Origin: Corynebacterium accolens
Lineage (GTDB): Bacteria; Actinomycetota; Actinomycetes; Mycobacteriales; Mycobacteriaceae
Direction of reading: 5' to 3'
DNA length: 64,000 bases
NCBI RefSeq assembly: GCF_023520795.1
Contig: NZ_CP046605.1
Span: forward strand, 496,001 to 560,000
Of this stretch, positions 1 through 9,394 are shown one piece after another. A program made the position numbers and the translations under genes. The notes under the pieces were generated by a model that searched no databases, was not told the DNA's origin, and saw only the letters and a program-made list of their open reading frames with translations. Every line of letters starts with the position of its first letter. The first letter of the stretch is position 1.

Positions 1-851
1 ACCTGAAGGAGGTCGTCTCCACTGACTTGAGCGGCATCAAGGTGGTCGTGGATACGGCCAATGGCGCGGCCTCAAAGGTTGCTCCGAGTGCCTATGAAGC
101 AGCAGGCGCTGAGGTCATCCCGATCTACCACCGGCCCAATGCCTTTAATATCAACGAAAATTGTGGTTCCACCCATATCGAAAAAGCCCAGGCAGCGGTG
201 CTCGAGCATGGTGCCGATTTGGGTCTTGCCCACGATGGCGATGCGGACCGCTGCCTCGCCGTCGATGCCGAAGGCAACGTCGTCGATGGCGATCAGATCA
301 TGGCCTTGCTCGCGGTAGGGATGAAGGAAGACAATGACCTGCGCTTTAACACGCTCGTGGCCACGGTCATGTCCAATTTGGGCCTGACGCTTGCCATGGA
401 GGAGCAAGGCATTGAGGTCCGCCACGCGGCGGTGGGCGATCGCTATGTTCTCGAAGAGCTCCACCGCGGCGATTTCTCCTTGGGTGGCGAGCAATCCGGG
501 CACGTCGTGCTTCCCGATGACTCCACTACCGGCGATGGCACCCTCACCGGCCTTTCCATCATGGCGCGTATGGCCAAGTCCGGAAAGAGCCTGAAGGAAT
601 TGGCCTCCGTGATGACCGTATTGCCGCAGGTGCTCATCAACGTTCCGGTATCCAATAAGGCGGCGATCATGGATTCTGCCGAGGTCAAGCAGGCCATCGT
701 CGAGGCAGAAGAAGAGCTCGGGGAAACCGGCCGCGTCCTGCTCCGACCCTCTGGCACCGAAGAGCTGTTCCGCGTCATGGTGGAAGCTGCAGAAGAGGAA
801 CATGCCCGCAAGGTGGCGGGTAGGCTTTCTGCCGTCGTCGCCTCGGTATAG
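1..851 (+). CDS. glmM: Phosphoglucosamine mutase GlmM, 5'-truncated by window edge
   Basis: Converts glucosamine-6-phosphate to glucosamine-1-phosphate for UDP-GlcNAc and peptidoglycan synthesis in the cytoplasm. The reading frame is open from base 3, so the start and the phosphoserine loop lie outside the window. What remains is roughly the C-terminal 60 percent. It has the metal-binding loop DGDADR (near base 235), the sugar-specificity loop GEQSGH (near 487) and the C-terminal phosphate-binding RPSGTEELFRVM (near 745). These are standard for the alpha-D-phosphohexomutase family, and the GEQSGH form favours GlmM over phosphomannomutase. In Mycobacteriales rplM-rpsI and the ESX-4 secretion locus usually lie just upstream, so they may sit beyond the left edge. 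The product feeds the same pathway as glmS further downstream. Confidence 0.96.
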   Translation, partial: LKEVVSTDLSGIKVVVDTANGAASKVAPSAYEAAGAEVIPIYHRPNAFNINENCGSTHIEKAQAAVLEHGADLGLAHDGDADRCLAVDAEGNVVDGDQIMALLAVGMKEDNDLRFNTLVATVMSNLGLTLAMEEQGIEVRHAAVGDRYVLEELHRGDFSLGGEQSGHVVLPDDSTTGDGTLTGLSIMARMAKSGKSLKELASVMTVLPQVLINVPVSNKAAIMDSAEVKQAIVEAEEELGETGRVLLRPSGTEELFRVMVEAAEEEHARKVAGRLSAVVASV

Positions 852-946
852 GCAGGAAAATAAGAAGTACCGGGAACCATTTGGTATAAACCCCAGTCCA
901 ATGAAGGTGAGCACACTTACCGCATATGGATTTGGGGATTATACCG

Positions 947-1261
947 ATGTCTGAGGTTTTTCTTCGCCCCGCAGAGGCGATGTCCGCACTACAACAAGCT
1001 ATAAGCGCCAACGATGAACAGCGCCAAGCCCACCGCGCCGATGTTCCAGACTTTCCCGTTGCCGCGGCTGGGCGGAATTTTTCCGGCCACGGGGAGCGCA
1101 TACGCAGCATCCTCGCGCGCATTCATGACAATGGAACGTGGCGCTTAGACAATATCTCTGCCACGGGCCAGGCAGCGCACGATCAGATGCGCGCATTCGC
1201 CACGTACGATGCCGGCTTTAGCCGCTCCTTTGCAGGAGAAAGCGGAAAGGCAGTGGACTAA
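947..1261 (+). CDS. Small conserved protein of the glmM-linked cassette (possible type VII secretion-associated)
   Basis: A 104-residue soluble, mostly helical protein without signal peptide or membrane segment. I chose ATG 947 over the in-frame ATG 926 because GGGGA lies about 8 nt before it. The stop overlaps the next start as TAATG, so translation is coupled to the Pro/Glu-rich gene. Size and place match the small gene that follows glmM in Mycobacterium tuberculosis (Rv3440c, from memory), in a region adjoining ESX-4. A short Ala-rich helical protein with a GTW turn near residue 66 resembles WXG100/EspC-like secretion partners in style only; no diagnostic motif is complete. The function is unknown. 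Confidence 0.7.
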   Translation: MSEVFLRPAEAMSALQQAISANDEQRQAHRADVPDFPVAAAGRNFSGHGERIRSILARIHDNGTWRLDNISATGQAAHDQMRAFATYDAGFSRSFAGESGKAVD

Positions 1262-3045
1262 TGAGTACGTTGACTAAGTCGCTTTTAGGGGATTATTCCG
1301 CCGCCATTTCGCAGTTCCAATTGGCCTGCCTGGGAAATTACTCCGGCCCCAGCATGCCCTTGGGGCTTCTGAGTGAGCTCATCAGCGCGGTAGATGGAAT
1401 CGCCCCACAAAACATTCTGCGCCATACCATTTCCGCGGTGGGCGGCAATCTCCCGCACGGTGGTGGAAAGGGGCTTGCGGATTTCTTGCGCACTGACGAC
1501 TCCGATGTTGCTAACGGCACCTTGCGCGAGCACCTGACCGGCATTCAAAAAGACTTTGATATCCACCGCGATGAAGGCAAGCAGCTTACTGACTCTGCCA
1601 AGCAATGCTCCGGCGCTATTTCCGATGTCGTCGATACCTCCGATACCGCACTCACCGAGCTGATTTCTGCGGTAATCCCACTGCTCAATATCTTGTCCAT
1701 GGTGGCTACCAGGCACCCGCTGGCCAAGTTCATTATTCCCATCGTTTCCACCATTGGTTCGAAAATTATCGATGACACCAATGACTCCATCGCTAGCACG
1801 TGCCGGGACCGCGATGATGCCATTGAATCCTGCTATGACGAGTTTGAGTCGCGCTGCGAATGCGTCTGTGAGCGGCCTCTTCCTGAGGAATGCCCCGAGC
1901 CGGCAGAGGCCGAGGAGGATTCCTGCCCACCACCGGTGGAAAAGTGCCCAGATACGCCAGCTCCCACGCGTCCGATGCCCGATGGCGGGGGCGACACCAC
2001 TTCCAACCCGCCACAGCCAGCGCAGCCGACGCAACCCGCATCTACCGCTGAGTGCCCACCCAAGCCGGAACCGATGCCAGAGCCGACCCCGGAGCCAAGG
2101 CCAGACCCGAAGCCAGACCCGAAGCCGGCACCGCAACCGCAACCCGCGCCCGAGCCGAAACCAGCTCCCGAGCCGCAACCGGAGCCGAAACCAGGACCGG
2201 CTCCGAAGCCGGCTCCTGAACCCGCACCTGAGCAGCACCCTTCCGGGTGCCAGTGCCAACAGTGCCGCGGTTTCGTAAACGAGCCGCCTCGACAGAACGA
2301 ATCCACGACCACTCCGGCGCACGCAGATCCGAATCCTGAGCCGGAACCCAAACCACAAGACTGCCCACCAGAACAACAGGAACAACCCGCACCGCAGCCA
2401 GAACAGGACCCAGTACCTGAGCCTGTGCCGGAAGATTCTGAATGCGAAAAAGAACCAACAACACCGGCTGCCGTGGAAGATGATGCGGCCTGTGACATCG
2501 AGTCCTCCTGCAGCGGCAGCTTGGGAATCGTCGGTGCAGGAATCGCTTTGGTGGGCGTAGGCCTCATCATTGAGGGTGCTGCGGAGTGCCTGGAAAATAT
2601 CGCCGATGCAGATTGCCCAGAGCCTGAACCGGAACCTGCGCCTGAGCCGGAACCCGAGCCCGCACAGGAGCCTGAACCAGAACCTTGCCCTGAACCAGAA
2701 CCAGAACCAGAACCGGAGCCGTGCCCAGAACCTGAGCCGCAGCCCGAGCCCGCGCCTGAACCCTGCCCGGAAGACGGAACAATTGAGCCACCTCCGGAGC
2801 TTTCCCAGGTGGAAGAGCCGGCCCCGCCTCCAGAAAAGGTACAACACCTGCAGGCAGCGGAAGCCGCTGGAGCTGGAGCACCTGCGCCAGAGCCGCAGCC
2901 TCAACCTGAGCCTGCACCAGCACCGGCACCGGAACCTGCGCAGCCACAGGCCCCAGCCCCGCAACCAGCCCCGGCCCCCGAGCCTGCGCCAGCGCCAAGC
3001 TCAGATGAACCATCCGTGACTGCACGAAAGGCAGGGCAGTGGTAA
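1261..3045 (+). CDS. Large Pro/Glu-rich, Cys-containing protein of the glmM-linked cassette
   Basis: A 594-residue protein of unknown function. Residues 1-190 are an ordinary helical domain with a hydrophobic helix near 140-170. Residues 190-225 are Cys-rich with many acidic residues. Residues 225-430 and 455-590 are low-complexity PEP, PEPKP and PAPEPQP repeats. A glycine-rich hydrophobic stretch at about 420-445 could cross the membrane and separates the two repeat blocks. The extended repeats would suit a cell-wall-spanning or secreted protein. Place and composition match the alanine/proline-rich gene after glmM in mycobacteria (Rv3439c, from memory). It is coupled by TAATG at both ends. 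The long open frame on the opposite strand is an artefact of the repeats. Confidence 0.8.
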   Translation: MSTLTKSLLGDYSAAISQFQLACLGNYSGPSMPLGLLSELISAVDGIAPQNILRHTISAVGGNLPHGGGKGLADFLRTDDSDVANGTLREHLTGIQKDFDIHRDEGKQLTDSAKQCSGAISDVVDTSDTALTELISAVIPLLNILSMVATRHPLAKFIIPIVSTIGSKIIDDTNDSIASTCRDRDDAIESCYDEFESRCECVCERPLPEECPEPAEAEEDSCPPPVEKCPDTPAPTRPMPDGGGDTTSNPPQPAQPTQPASTAECPPKPEPMPEPTPEPRPDPKPDPKPAPQPQPAPEPKPAPEPQPEPKPGPAPKPAPEPAPEQHPSGCQCQQCRGFVNEPPRQNESTTTPAHADPNPEPEPKPQDCPPEQQEQPAPQPEQDPVPEPVPEDSECEKEPTTPAAVEDDAACDIESSCSGSLGIVGAGIALVGVGLIIEGAAECLENIADADCPEPEPEPAPEPEPEPAQEPEPEPCPEPEPEPEPEPCPEPEPQPEPAPEPCPEDGTIEPPPELSQVEEPAPPPEKVQHLQAAEAAGAGAPAPEPQPQPEPAPAPAPEPAQPQAPAPQPAPAPEPAPAPSSDEPSVTARKAGQW

Positions 3046-3323
3046 TGAATAACGATTTCGCAGAATTCGCGCAGGGATTTCGCGAGCGCACCGCGCGGCG
3101 CATGTTGGAATTTGAAAAAAGCCTGGCTAAGGCCCAAGACGAGCTAGAAAAGTCCACGGCCAAGGCCGTGCAGCAGGCCAAAAATGAGCAGCACGGGGGA
3201 AGGGACGGTGATGCGGTGGGGCATCGGCAAGCAGCTGCTGGAACGTGGCGCCGAAATAGTGCTGCCCCAACGCGTGTCAATAACGCATCGGGGCAGGTGA
3301 AATCTGTGCTGCGACGTGGATAG
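3045..3323 (+). CDS. Small charged helical protein, third gene of the cassette; 3' reading frame uncertain
   Basis: ATG 3045 overlaps the previous stop (TAATG). Residues 1-45 form a charged amphipathic, coiled-coil-like helix (FEKSLAKAQDELEKSTAKA). After about residue 47 the annotated frame becomes Arg/Gly-rich with poor codon choice. The alternative frame from the GGGGG run near 3195-3199 reads GIGKQLLERGAEIVLPQRV with typical codons and stops at 3300. A one-base change in the G run would join the good N-terminal part to that tail, giving about 84 residues. Either the gene is frameshifted here or the sequence has an extra G. Function unknown; operon context suggests it works with the Pro/Glu-rich protein. 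Confidence 0.6.
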   Translation: MNNDFAEFAQGFRERTARRMLEFEKSLAKAQDELEKSTAKAVQQAKNEQHGGRDGDAVGHRQAAAGTWRRNSAAPTRVNNASGQVKSVLRRG

Positions 3324-3345
3324 GTCTAGTTCAGCGAATTAGCTT

Positions 3346-4179
3346 TTAGTCATCGCGGGAAATGCCGGCGCGCTCGGCCAGTTCATCGCCGGTCAAGCTT
3401 TCTACCTTCTTCGCGCTCGCCTCAGGATCCGCAAAGCCATCGTAGGCGGACTCGCCGGCAAGGGTAGAGAGCAAGAAACCGGTGACGAGGCCGCGGGCGA
3501 TTTCGGTGGGGCCGGATTGGAAGGCGCCGGAACCGATGGCTAATTTGCGGAAGCGATCTTCGCTAAAGCCGGCCTGCGTGCCCTTATCGATGGCCCGGTA
3601 GGCCACCTGGCCGCGCCAGTTATAGGCCAGCTTGGCGGGGTTTCCGGCATTGAAAATATCATCGCGCCCAGAGCCAATGACCAAGCCCGGCGTATCGAGG
3701 CTGCGGGCGGCCTCGACGGCGGACGGGGCGGTCACGGCGGGATAAATTGCGGCGACGGCCTTGACCTTCGGGTTATCAACCGCGCTCAAAACCGCGGTGC
3801 CGCCGCCCATGCCGTGGCCGATCATGCCGAGCTTGCCCGGCGATACGGTGATATTGCCGGTTCCGAGCTTTACCCCAGCGGCGATCTGCAACGCAGATTC
3901 CATGTCTGCAGACAGGTTGCGGTGATCGGGGAACATGCCGGTCTCAGAATTGGGGGCGACCACGACGATGCCCCAGCTGGCGAGGTGGCGCAGCGTGGCG
4001 TGGTAATCCTTGATTTTGTGCATCCAATCGTGGCCAAAGACGACGGCGGGCAGGCCTTGGCCTTCTGCAGGGGTATAAACCTTGCCGGTAATACCCGCAT
4101 AATCGAGGTTGCCAATCAGCACGCGGTTGCGGCCACGCTTCGATAACGTTCCTAAGTGTTTATTCAAATTCGCAGACAC
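3346..4179 (-). CDS. Alpha/beta-hydrolase-fold protein (PETase/dienelactone-hydrolase-like) lacking catalytic Ser and His
   Basis: 277 residues with the layout of the PET-hydrolase/dienelactone hydrolase group. The oxyanion-side GHDW is near residue 52 and the strand-turn-helix elbow is near residue 121. The elbow reads GHGMGGG where active relatives have GHSMGGG, so the nucleophile Ser is Gly. The acid region GSGRDDIF near 180 keeps Asp. The loop expected to hold the catalytic His (GASHF in relatives) reads GTQAGF. Two of three triad residues are therefore missing, and it is probably a non-catalytic family member. No signal peptide is visible. The GTG start sits 7 nt after TATCCT, as in a leaderless gene. 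It occupies the place of Rv3438 between glmM and glmS in mycobacteria (from memory). Confidence 0.8.
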   Translation of the reverse strand: MSANLNKHLGTLSKRGRNRVLIGNLDYAGITGKVYTPAEGQGLPAVVFGHDWMHKIKDYHATLRHLASWGIVVVAPNSETGMFPDHRNLSADMESALQIAAGVKLGTGNITVSPGKLGMIGHGMGGGTAVLSAVDNPKVKAVAAIYPAVTAPSAVEAARSLDTPGLVIGSGRDDIFNAGNPAKLAYNWRGQVAYRAIDKGTQAGFSEDRFRKLAIGSGAFQSGPTEIARGLVTGFLLSTLAGESAYDGFADPEASAKKVESLTGDELAERAGISRDD

Positions 4180-4186
4180 GCATTCT

Positions 4187-4192
4187 AGGATA
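4187..4192 (-). promoter_or_regulatory. -10 element TATCCT of the hydrolase-like gene
   Basis: TATCCT ends exactly 7 nt before the GTG at 4179, leaving no room for a ribosome-binding site; this supports a leaderless start there. Confidence 0.5.
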
Positions 4193-4381
4193 GATGAAGA
4201 TCACCCCGTGCTGGTGGCAAGGGGTGGCGAGTGGCACATGCGGGGGATTCGCGGAGGACAAAAGGGGTTGGCGGTGCCGAAGTTATATGGGTTGCCTTAC
4301 TTGCGCGGCGGCGAGAAGGCGGGCGAAAATGTGCACTAGGTAACATTTTCTATGCTTCTCTGGGAAGGCAGGTCGCCGCAT

Positions 4382-7186
4382 ATGACTACCGGCACCCTTA
4401 AGATCGACCAATTATTTCCGCAGGATGGGCCGGAGGTAAAGACCGGCATCATCGACCGGGTGGCCTATGCTTCCGATGCCTCGCACTACCTCTACACCCC
4501 GAAGGCCGTGATTGAAGCGCGCTCGGCAGAACACGTGGCCGCCATATTCAAAGCGGGGCGGCAGCAAGGTATTCCGGTGACCTTGCGCTCGGGCGGCACC
4601 TCCTTGGCCGGCCAGGCCTCCGGCGAGGGCTACCTGGTGGATGTGCGCAAGCATTTCCGGGGCATAGAAGTCCTCGATGACGGCAAGCGGGTGCGCGTGC
4701 AGCCAGGGGCAACCGTGCGCCAGGTCAATGCGCGTTTGGGGCTGCGCAACCGCAAGCTCGGCCCGGACCCGGCCAGCGAGGCGGCCTGCACCATCGGCGG
4801 CGTGGTGGCGAATAATTCCTCCGGCATGGCCTGCGGCACCGAATTCAATACCTATAACACCTTGGAATCGCTGACCTTTGTCTTGCCTTCTGGCACGGTG
4901 ATCAATACTGCGGACGCGGATGCGGACCGGCAATTCCAGGCGCAAGAACCCGAGCTGGTGGATACGCTGACCCGCCTGCAGCGCCGCGTGCGCGATAACC
5001 AGGAATCAGTAGATATCATCCGCCGCCATTTCCAGCTGAAAAATACGATGGGCTACGGGCTTAATTCCTTCCTGGATTTTGATAGCCCCGTCAAGCTTTT
5101 TGAGCACCTGTTGGTGGGCTCCGAAGGAACGCTCGCGTTTATCGCGGAAGCGGTCTTTCGTACCGTGCACATCTCTTCTCTTACGACGACTACCGTGGCG
5201 GTCTTTAATAATCTTTTCGCCGCTACGAAGGCATTGCCTTCCCTGGTGGAGACCGGTGCCGCCACCCTGGAGCTGATGGATTCTGCCTCCATTCGCGTCG
5301 GCCAAGGCTTTGATAAGGTCCCGCAGGCCATTACCGGCTTCGATGTGGATTCACAGGCCGCGTTGCTCATTGAGTACCAATCCGATGACAAAGAAGAGCT
5401 GCGGGAAAAAGAGAACAAGGGCTCGTCCCTATTGCGCGAATTGGATCTGCAATCACCGGCGGAATTTTCTGCCGATATTCCCACCCGCACCGCCGCGTGG
5501 AACTTCCGCAAGGGCCTGTATGCCCAGGTGGCAGAAGCGAGGCCCTCCGGAACCACGGCGCTCTTGGAAGACGTTGTGGTGCCGGTGGGCGATTTGGCCG
5601 ATACCTGTTCCTCCTTGCAGGAGCTTTTTACCCGCTATTCTTACGACGATGCGGTCATTTTCGGCCACGCGAAAGACGGCAATATCCACTTCCTTCTAAC
5701 GGACCGCTTCGAAGGCGATAGCGCCATTGGCCGTTATAACAACTTCAATGAGGAAATGGTGGACTTGGTGCTTTCGGCAGAGGGAAACCTCAAGGCCGAG
5801 CACGGCACCGGCCGCGCCATGGCCCCGTATGTGCGCCGCCAGTACGGCGATGAGCTTTACGAGGTCATGCAGCTGCTCAAGCGCGCCTGCGATCCCGCTG
5901 GGACCATGAACCCAGGCGTCATCCTGGACGATGACCCCGATGCACACATTACAAATATCAAGCTCAACCCCACGGTGGAAGAGGAAATCGACCCGTGCGT
6001 TGAGTGCGGCTATTGCGAGCCGGTCTGCCCGTCGAGGGATCTCACCTTGACCCCACGCCAGCGCATCGTGGTGCGCCGTGCCCGCCAGCGGGCGCAAGAA
6101 AGTGGCGATACACACTTGGTTGCAGAACTCGATGAGGCCTATGAGTACATGGGCATCGATACGTGCGCCGTGGATTCTATGTGTCTAACCGCCTGCCCAG
6201 TGGGCATTGATACCGGTAAATTTATCAAGAAGCTGCGCCACGAGAATGCTGGGGCCGCAGAAGAAAAGGTTTGGTCTACTGCCGCCAAGAATTGGCAGGT
6301 CACCAGCCGCGGTGCGGCAACGGCGCTAACCGGCGCGCACATGTTGCCGGCACAGTTGGTCACGAAGGTCACCGATATGGCCCGCTCGCTCATCGGCCCA
6401 GATACCGTGCCGGGATACCAGCCGGAGTTAGGAAAGGGCGGCAAGTCCCGCGAGCGCCTGGCCGGGCGCGTGGGCGATCGCTATGCAGAGACCGCGGGAA
6501 TCTATCTTCCAGCCTGCGTAAACTCCATGTTTGCCCCACAAGGTGAGGGCATGGGTGCCACAGAAGCCTTCATTACCGTCTTGGAGAGGGCGGGGATCGC
6601 GCTGGAGGTTCCTATGGGCATCGAAAAGCTCTGCTGCGGAACGCCATGGTCCTCAAAGGGCATGCGCAAGGGCCACGACATCATGGAACAGCGTGTGCGC
6701 GAGAGCATTATGGAGGCCACCGATAACGCCCGCCTGCCCGTGATCGTGGATGCGTCCAGTTGTACCGCGGGCTTCCAGGAGATGCTGGAAGCCATCGGCA
6801 TTACCGTCATCGATGCGCTGAGCTTTACCGCCGATACGCTGCTACCGCGCCTCGAGACCACTCAGCCGGTGGAGTCTATGACGATTCACCCGACCTGTTC
6901 GGCGTTCCAGCTCGGCATGATGGGCGATGTTGAAAAGGTCGCCCGGGCCGCAGCCACGGAGGTGCACATCCCCACCGCCTGGAATTGCTGTGGTTACGCC
7001 GGCGACCGGGGCATGCTCCACCCGGAGCTCACGGAGTCCGCCACCCGCGCCGAGGCCACCCAGGTCACGAAGCTGGGCGCGCAGTATCACGCCTCTACCA
7101 ACCGCACGTGTGAGCTGGGCATGACCCGCGCCACCGGCGAGGATTACCACCATGTTCTTGAGATACTAGAGCGCGCTACCCGCTAA
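4382..7186 (+). CDS. FAD-linked oxidase with Fe-S and CCG domains (D-lactate / D-2-hydroxyacid dehydrogenase type)
   Basis: 934 residues from ATG 4382, preceded by GGAAGGCAGG; an in-frame ATG at 4352 lacks a good site. N-terminal FAD-binding_4 domain (about 30-260, with the GGTSLAGQ loop), then the FAD-oxidase C-terminal domain with HAKDGNIHF and a GNLKAEHGTGR signature. Two ferredoxin-type clusters follow near 550 (CVECGYCEPVCP) and 615 (CAVDSMCLTACP). Two cysteine-rich CCG motifs near 760 and 880 complete the glycolate/D-lactate oxidase plan on one polypeptide. Likely oxidises a D-2-hydroxyacid such as D-lactate and passes electrons to quinone at the membrane. The substrate cannot be read from sequence. 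Single-gene unit with a hairpin downstream. Confidence 0.88.
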   Translation: MTTGTLKIDQLFPQDGPEVKTGIIDRVAYASDASHYLYTPKAVIEARSAEHVAAIFKAGRQQGIPVTLRSGGTSLAGQASGEGYLVDVRKHFRGIEVLDDGKRVRVQPGATVRQVNARLGLRNRKLGPDPASEAACTIGGVVANNSSGMACGTEFNTYNTLESLTFVLPSGTVINTADADADRQFQAQEPELVDTLTRLQRRVRDNQESVDIIRRHFQLKNTMGYGLNSFLDFDSPVKLFEHLLVGSEGTLAFIAEAVFRTVHISSLTTTTVAVFNNLFAATKALPSLVETGAATLELMDSASIRVGQGFDKVPQAITGFDVDSQAALLIEYQSDDKEELREKENKGSSLLRELDLQSPAEFSADIPTRTAAWNFRKGLYAQVAEARPSGTTALLEDVVVPVGDLADTCSSLQELFTRYSYDDAVIFGHAKDGNIHFLLTDRFEGDSAIGRYNNFNEEMVDLVLSAEGNLKAEHGTGRAMAPYVRRQYGDELYEVMQLLKRACDPAGTMNPGVILDDDPDAHITNIKLNPTVEEEIDPCVECGYCEPVCPSRDLTLTPRQRIVVRRARQRAQESGDTHLVAELDEAYEYMGIDTCAVDSMCLTACPVGIDTGKFIKKLRHENAGAAEEKVWSTAAKNWQVTSRGAATALTGAHMLPAQLVTKVTDMARSLIGPDTVPGYQPELGKGGKSRERLAGRVGDRYAETAGIYLPACVNSMFAPQGEGMGATEAFITVLERAGIALEVPMGIEKLCCGTPWSSKGMRKGHDIMEQRVRESIMEATDNARLPVIVDASSCTAGFQEMLEAIGITVIDALSFTADTLLPRLETTQPVESMTIHPTCSAFQLGMMGDVEKVARAAATEVHIPTAWNCCGYAGDRGMLHPELTESATRAEATQVTKLGAQYHASTNRTCELGMTRATGEDYHHVLEILERATR

Positions 7187-7196
7187 CGGTCCGGCA

Positions 7197-7236
7197 GGGA
7201 AGGGGCGCGGCTGCTTGCCGATGCCCCTCTTCTCCC
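7197..7236 (+). terminator. Hairpin after the oxidase gene, loop contains the 13-mer GCTTGCCGATGCC
   Basis: GGGA-AGGGGC (7197-7206) pairs with GCCCCT-...-TCCC (7223-7236). There is no strong T tract. The loop holds a copy of the over-represented 13-mer. Confidence 0.45.
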
Positions 7237-7410
7237 GCGTCCCCGGTCAGCTGCAGTGCGGGAGGGTTGCTCACCGAGGGCGCGAAAACTAGCGGTGTGC
7301 AGGCCAGTTTTCAGTAACTATAAACGGCCCGAATTAGTATGCGGCCATAAATAACAGGCCCTTAGTCCAACCCCCGGTTCGTGTTGACCAATGAGGTAGG
7401 ATTCCTTTTT

Positions 7411-9282
7411 ATGTGTGGAATTGTTGGATATGTTGGTCACGCTAGCGGTGACCGCGAATACTTCGCTCTGGATGTAGTCGTGGAAGGTCTGCACAGACTG
7501 GAATACCGCGGCTATGACTCCGCTGGTGTGGCGATGTACGCCGATGGGGAGATTAGCTGGCGGAAGAAGGCGGGCAAGGTTGCTGCCTTGGATGATGAGA
7601 TCGCAGCCCGTCCGCTGAAGGATTCCGTGTTGGGAATCGGGCACACCCGTTGGGCCACCCACGGTGGTCCGACCGATCTCAATGCGCACCCGCACGTCGT
7701 TGACGGCGGCAAGCTGGCCGTGGTGCACAACGGCATCATCGAAAACTTCGCGGAGCTGCGCACCGAGCTGTTGAACAAGGGCTATAACTTCGTTTCTGAA
7801 ACCGATACCGAAGTTGCGGCTGCTTTGCTTGGTGATGTTTTCCACAACGACGCCGCAGGGGATCTCACCAAGGCAATGCAGCTGACCGCCCAGCGCCTCG
7901 ACGGTGCGTTTACCCTGCTGGCCATTCACGCTGACCAGCCGGATCGCATCGTTGCCGCCCGCCGCGATTCGCCACTGGTTATCGGCTTGGGCGAGGGCGA
8001 GAACTTCTTGGGCTCTGACGTCTCGGGCTTTATTGACTACACCAAGTCCGCAGTGGAAATGGACAATGACCAGGTGGTCACCATCACCGCTGACGATGTC
8101 GTCATTACTGACTACGACGGCAACCCCACCGAGGGCAAGTCCTTTGAGATCAAATGGGATGCGGCCGCCGCTGAAAAGGGTGGCTTTGATTCCTTTATGG
8201 AAAAGGAAATCCACGATCAGCCCGCCGCCGTGCGCGATACCCTGTTGGGCCGCTTTGATGAGCAGGGCCAGCTGACCTTGGATGACTTGCGCATCGATGA
8301 ATCGGTCTTAAAGTCCATCGATAAGATCATCGTGATCGCCTGCGGCACGGCGGCCTATGCCGGCCATGTGGCGCGGTACGCCATCGAGCACTGGTGCCGC
8401 ATCCCCACCGAGGTCGAGCTCGCCCACGAGTTCCGCTACCGCGATCCGATCGTCAACGAGAAGACCTTGGTCGTGGCCTTGTCCCAGTCCGGCGAGACCA
8501 TGGATACCCTGATGGCCGTGCGCCACGCCCGCCAGCAGGGAGCGAAGGTCATCGCCATCTGCAATACGCAGGGCTCGTCCATTCCGCGCGAATCCGATGC
8601 GGCGCTCTACACCCACGCGGGTCCCGAAATCGCGGTGGCCTCAACCAAGGCTTTCTTGGCGCAGATTACCGCGACCTACCTGCTGGGCCTGTACCTGGCA
8701 CAGCTGCGCGGCAATATGTTCTCTGATGAAATTCAGGGGGTTCTTGCTGAGCTGCGCAATATGCCGGATAAGGTACAAAGCGTCATCGATGAAGAACAGC
8801 AGGTAGCCGGCCTGGCTAACTCCATGAAGGATGCGGAATCCGTGCTCTTTTTGGGCCGCCACGTGGGCTTCCCGGTTGCCCTTGAAGGCGCGCTGAAGCT
8901 CAAGGAGATCGCCTACCTGCACGCGGAAGGTTTTGCCGCAGGCGAGCTCAAGCACGGCCCAATTGCGCTTATTGAGGAGGGCCAGCCGGTCTTCGTCATC
9001 GTGCCGTCTCCGCGCGGGCGCGATTCGCTGCATTCCAAGGTGGTTTCCAATATCCAGGAAATCCGCGCCCGCGGTGCCATCACCATCGTGATCGCCGAAG
9101 AAGGCGATACCGCGGTAGAGGATTACGCTAACCACGTTATCCGCGTGCCAAAGGCACCGACGTTGATGCAGCCGCTCCTAGCAACGGTGCCCCTGCAGAT
9201 CTTTGCCGCGCACGTGGCAAAGTCCAAGGGATATGATGTTGACCAGCCGCGTAACTTGGCCAAGTCCGTGACCGTGGAATAA
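7411..9282 (+). CDS. glmS: Glutamine--fructose-6-phosphate aminotransferase (isomerizing)
   Basis: Makes glucosamine-6-phosphate from fructose-6-phosphate and glutamine, the entry step to UDP-GlcNAc. The start is ATG 7411 because Cys2 (MCGIVGYVG) must be the N-terminal nucleophile of the glutaminase domain; GAGGTAGGA lies 9 nt upstream. The glutaminase domain runs to about residue 240, with HTRWATHG near 90. Two SIS sugar-isomerase domains follow, with SQSGETMDT near 372 and the C-terminal HGPIALIEEG and DQPRNLAKSVTVE. At 623 residues the length is normal. The upstream 224 bp show no glmS ribozyme, as expected in Actinobacteria. Confidence 0.98.
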   Translation: MCGIVGYVGHASGDREYFALDVVVEGLHRLEYRGYDSAGVAMYADGEISWRKKAGKVAALDDEIAARPLKDSVLGIGHTRWATHGGPTDLNAHPHVVDGGKLAVVHNGIIENFAELRTELLNKGYNFVSETDTEVAAALLGDVFHNDAAGDLTKAMQLTAQRLDGAFTLLAIHADQPDRIVAARRDSPLVIGLGEGENFLGSDVSGFIDYTKSAVEMDNDQVVTITADDVVITDYDGNPTEGKSFEIKWDAAAAEKGGFDSFMEKEIHDQPAAVRDTLLGRFDEQGQLTLDDLRIDESVLKSIDKIIVIACGTAAYAGHVARYAIEHWCRIPTEVELAHEFRYRDPIVNEKTLVVALSQSGETMDTLMAVRHARQQGAKVIAICNTQGSSIPRESDAALYTHAGPEIAVASTKAFLAQITATYLLGLYLAQLRGNMFSDEIQGVLAELRNMPDKVQSVIDEEQQVAGLANSMKDAESVLFLGRHVGFPVALEGALKLKEIAYLHAEGFAAGELKHGPIALIEEGQPVFVIVPSPRGRDSLHSKVVSNIQEIRARGAITIVIAEEGDTAVEDYANHVIRVPKAPTLMQPLLATVPLQIFAAHVAKSKGYDVDQPRNLAKSVTVE

Positions 9283-9297
9283 CCTTTCCGGCGCCTC

Positions 9298-9342
9298 AAG
9301 CCCCTTTCTCACCCTTGCTTGCACGGGCGGGGGAGGGGTTTA
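9298..9342 (+). terminator. Imperfect hairpin between glmS and alr
   Basis: CCCCTTTCTCACCC (9301-9314) can pair with GGGCGGGGGAGGGG (9325-9338) through several G-T pairs, followed by TTT. Confidence 0.4.
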
Positions 9343-9394
9343 TGCGTATCTGCAGTAAATTCAGCGCGCGGGTGGAAAGTGGCACAATAGTGGC

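Noticed and set aside
1285-2964. Long minus-strand open frame opposite the Pro/Glu-rich gene
   Set aside because: Arg/Leu/Trp-rich text created by the complement of PEP repeats; no start signal and the plus-strand gene is part of a coupled operon.
7187-7410. glmS ribozyme or riboswitch
   Set aside because: No ribozyme core in the leader; only a hairpin belonging to the upstream gene and a normal ribosome-binding site.
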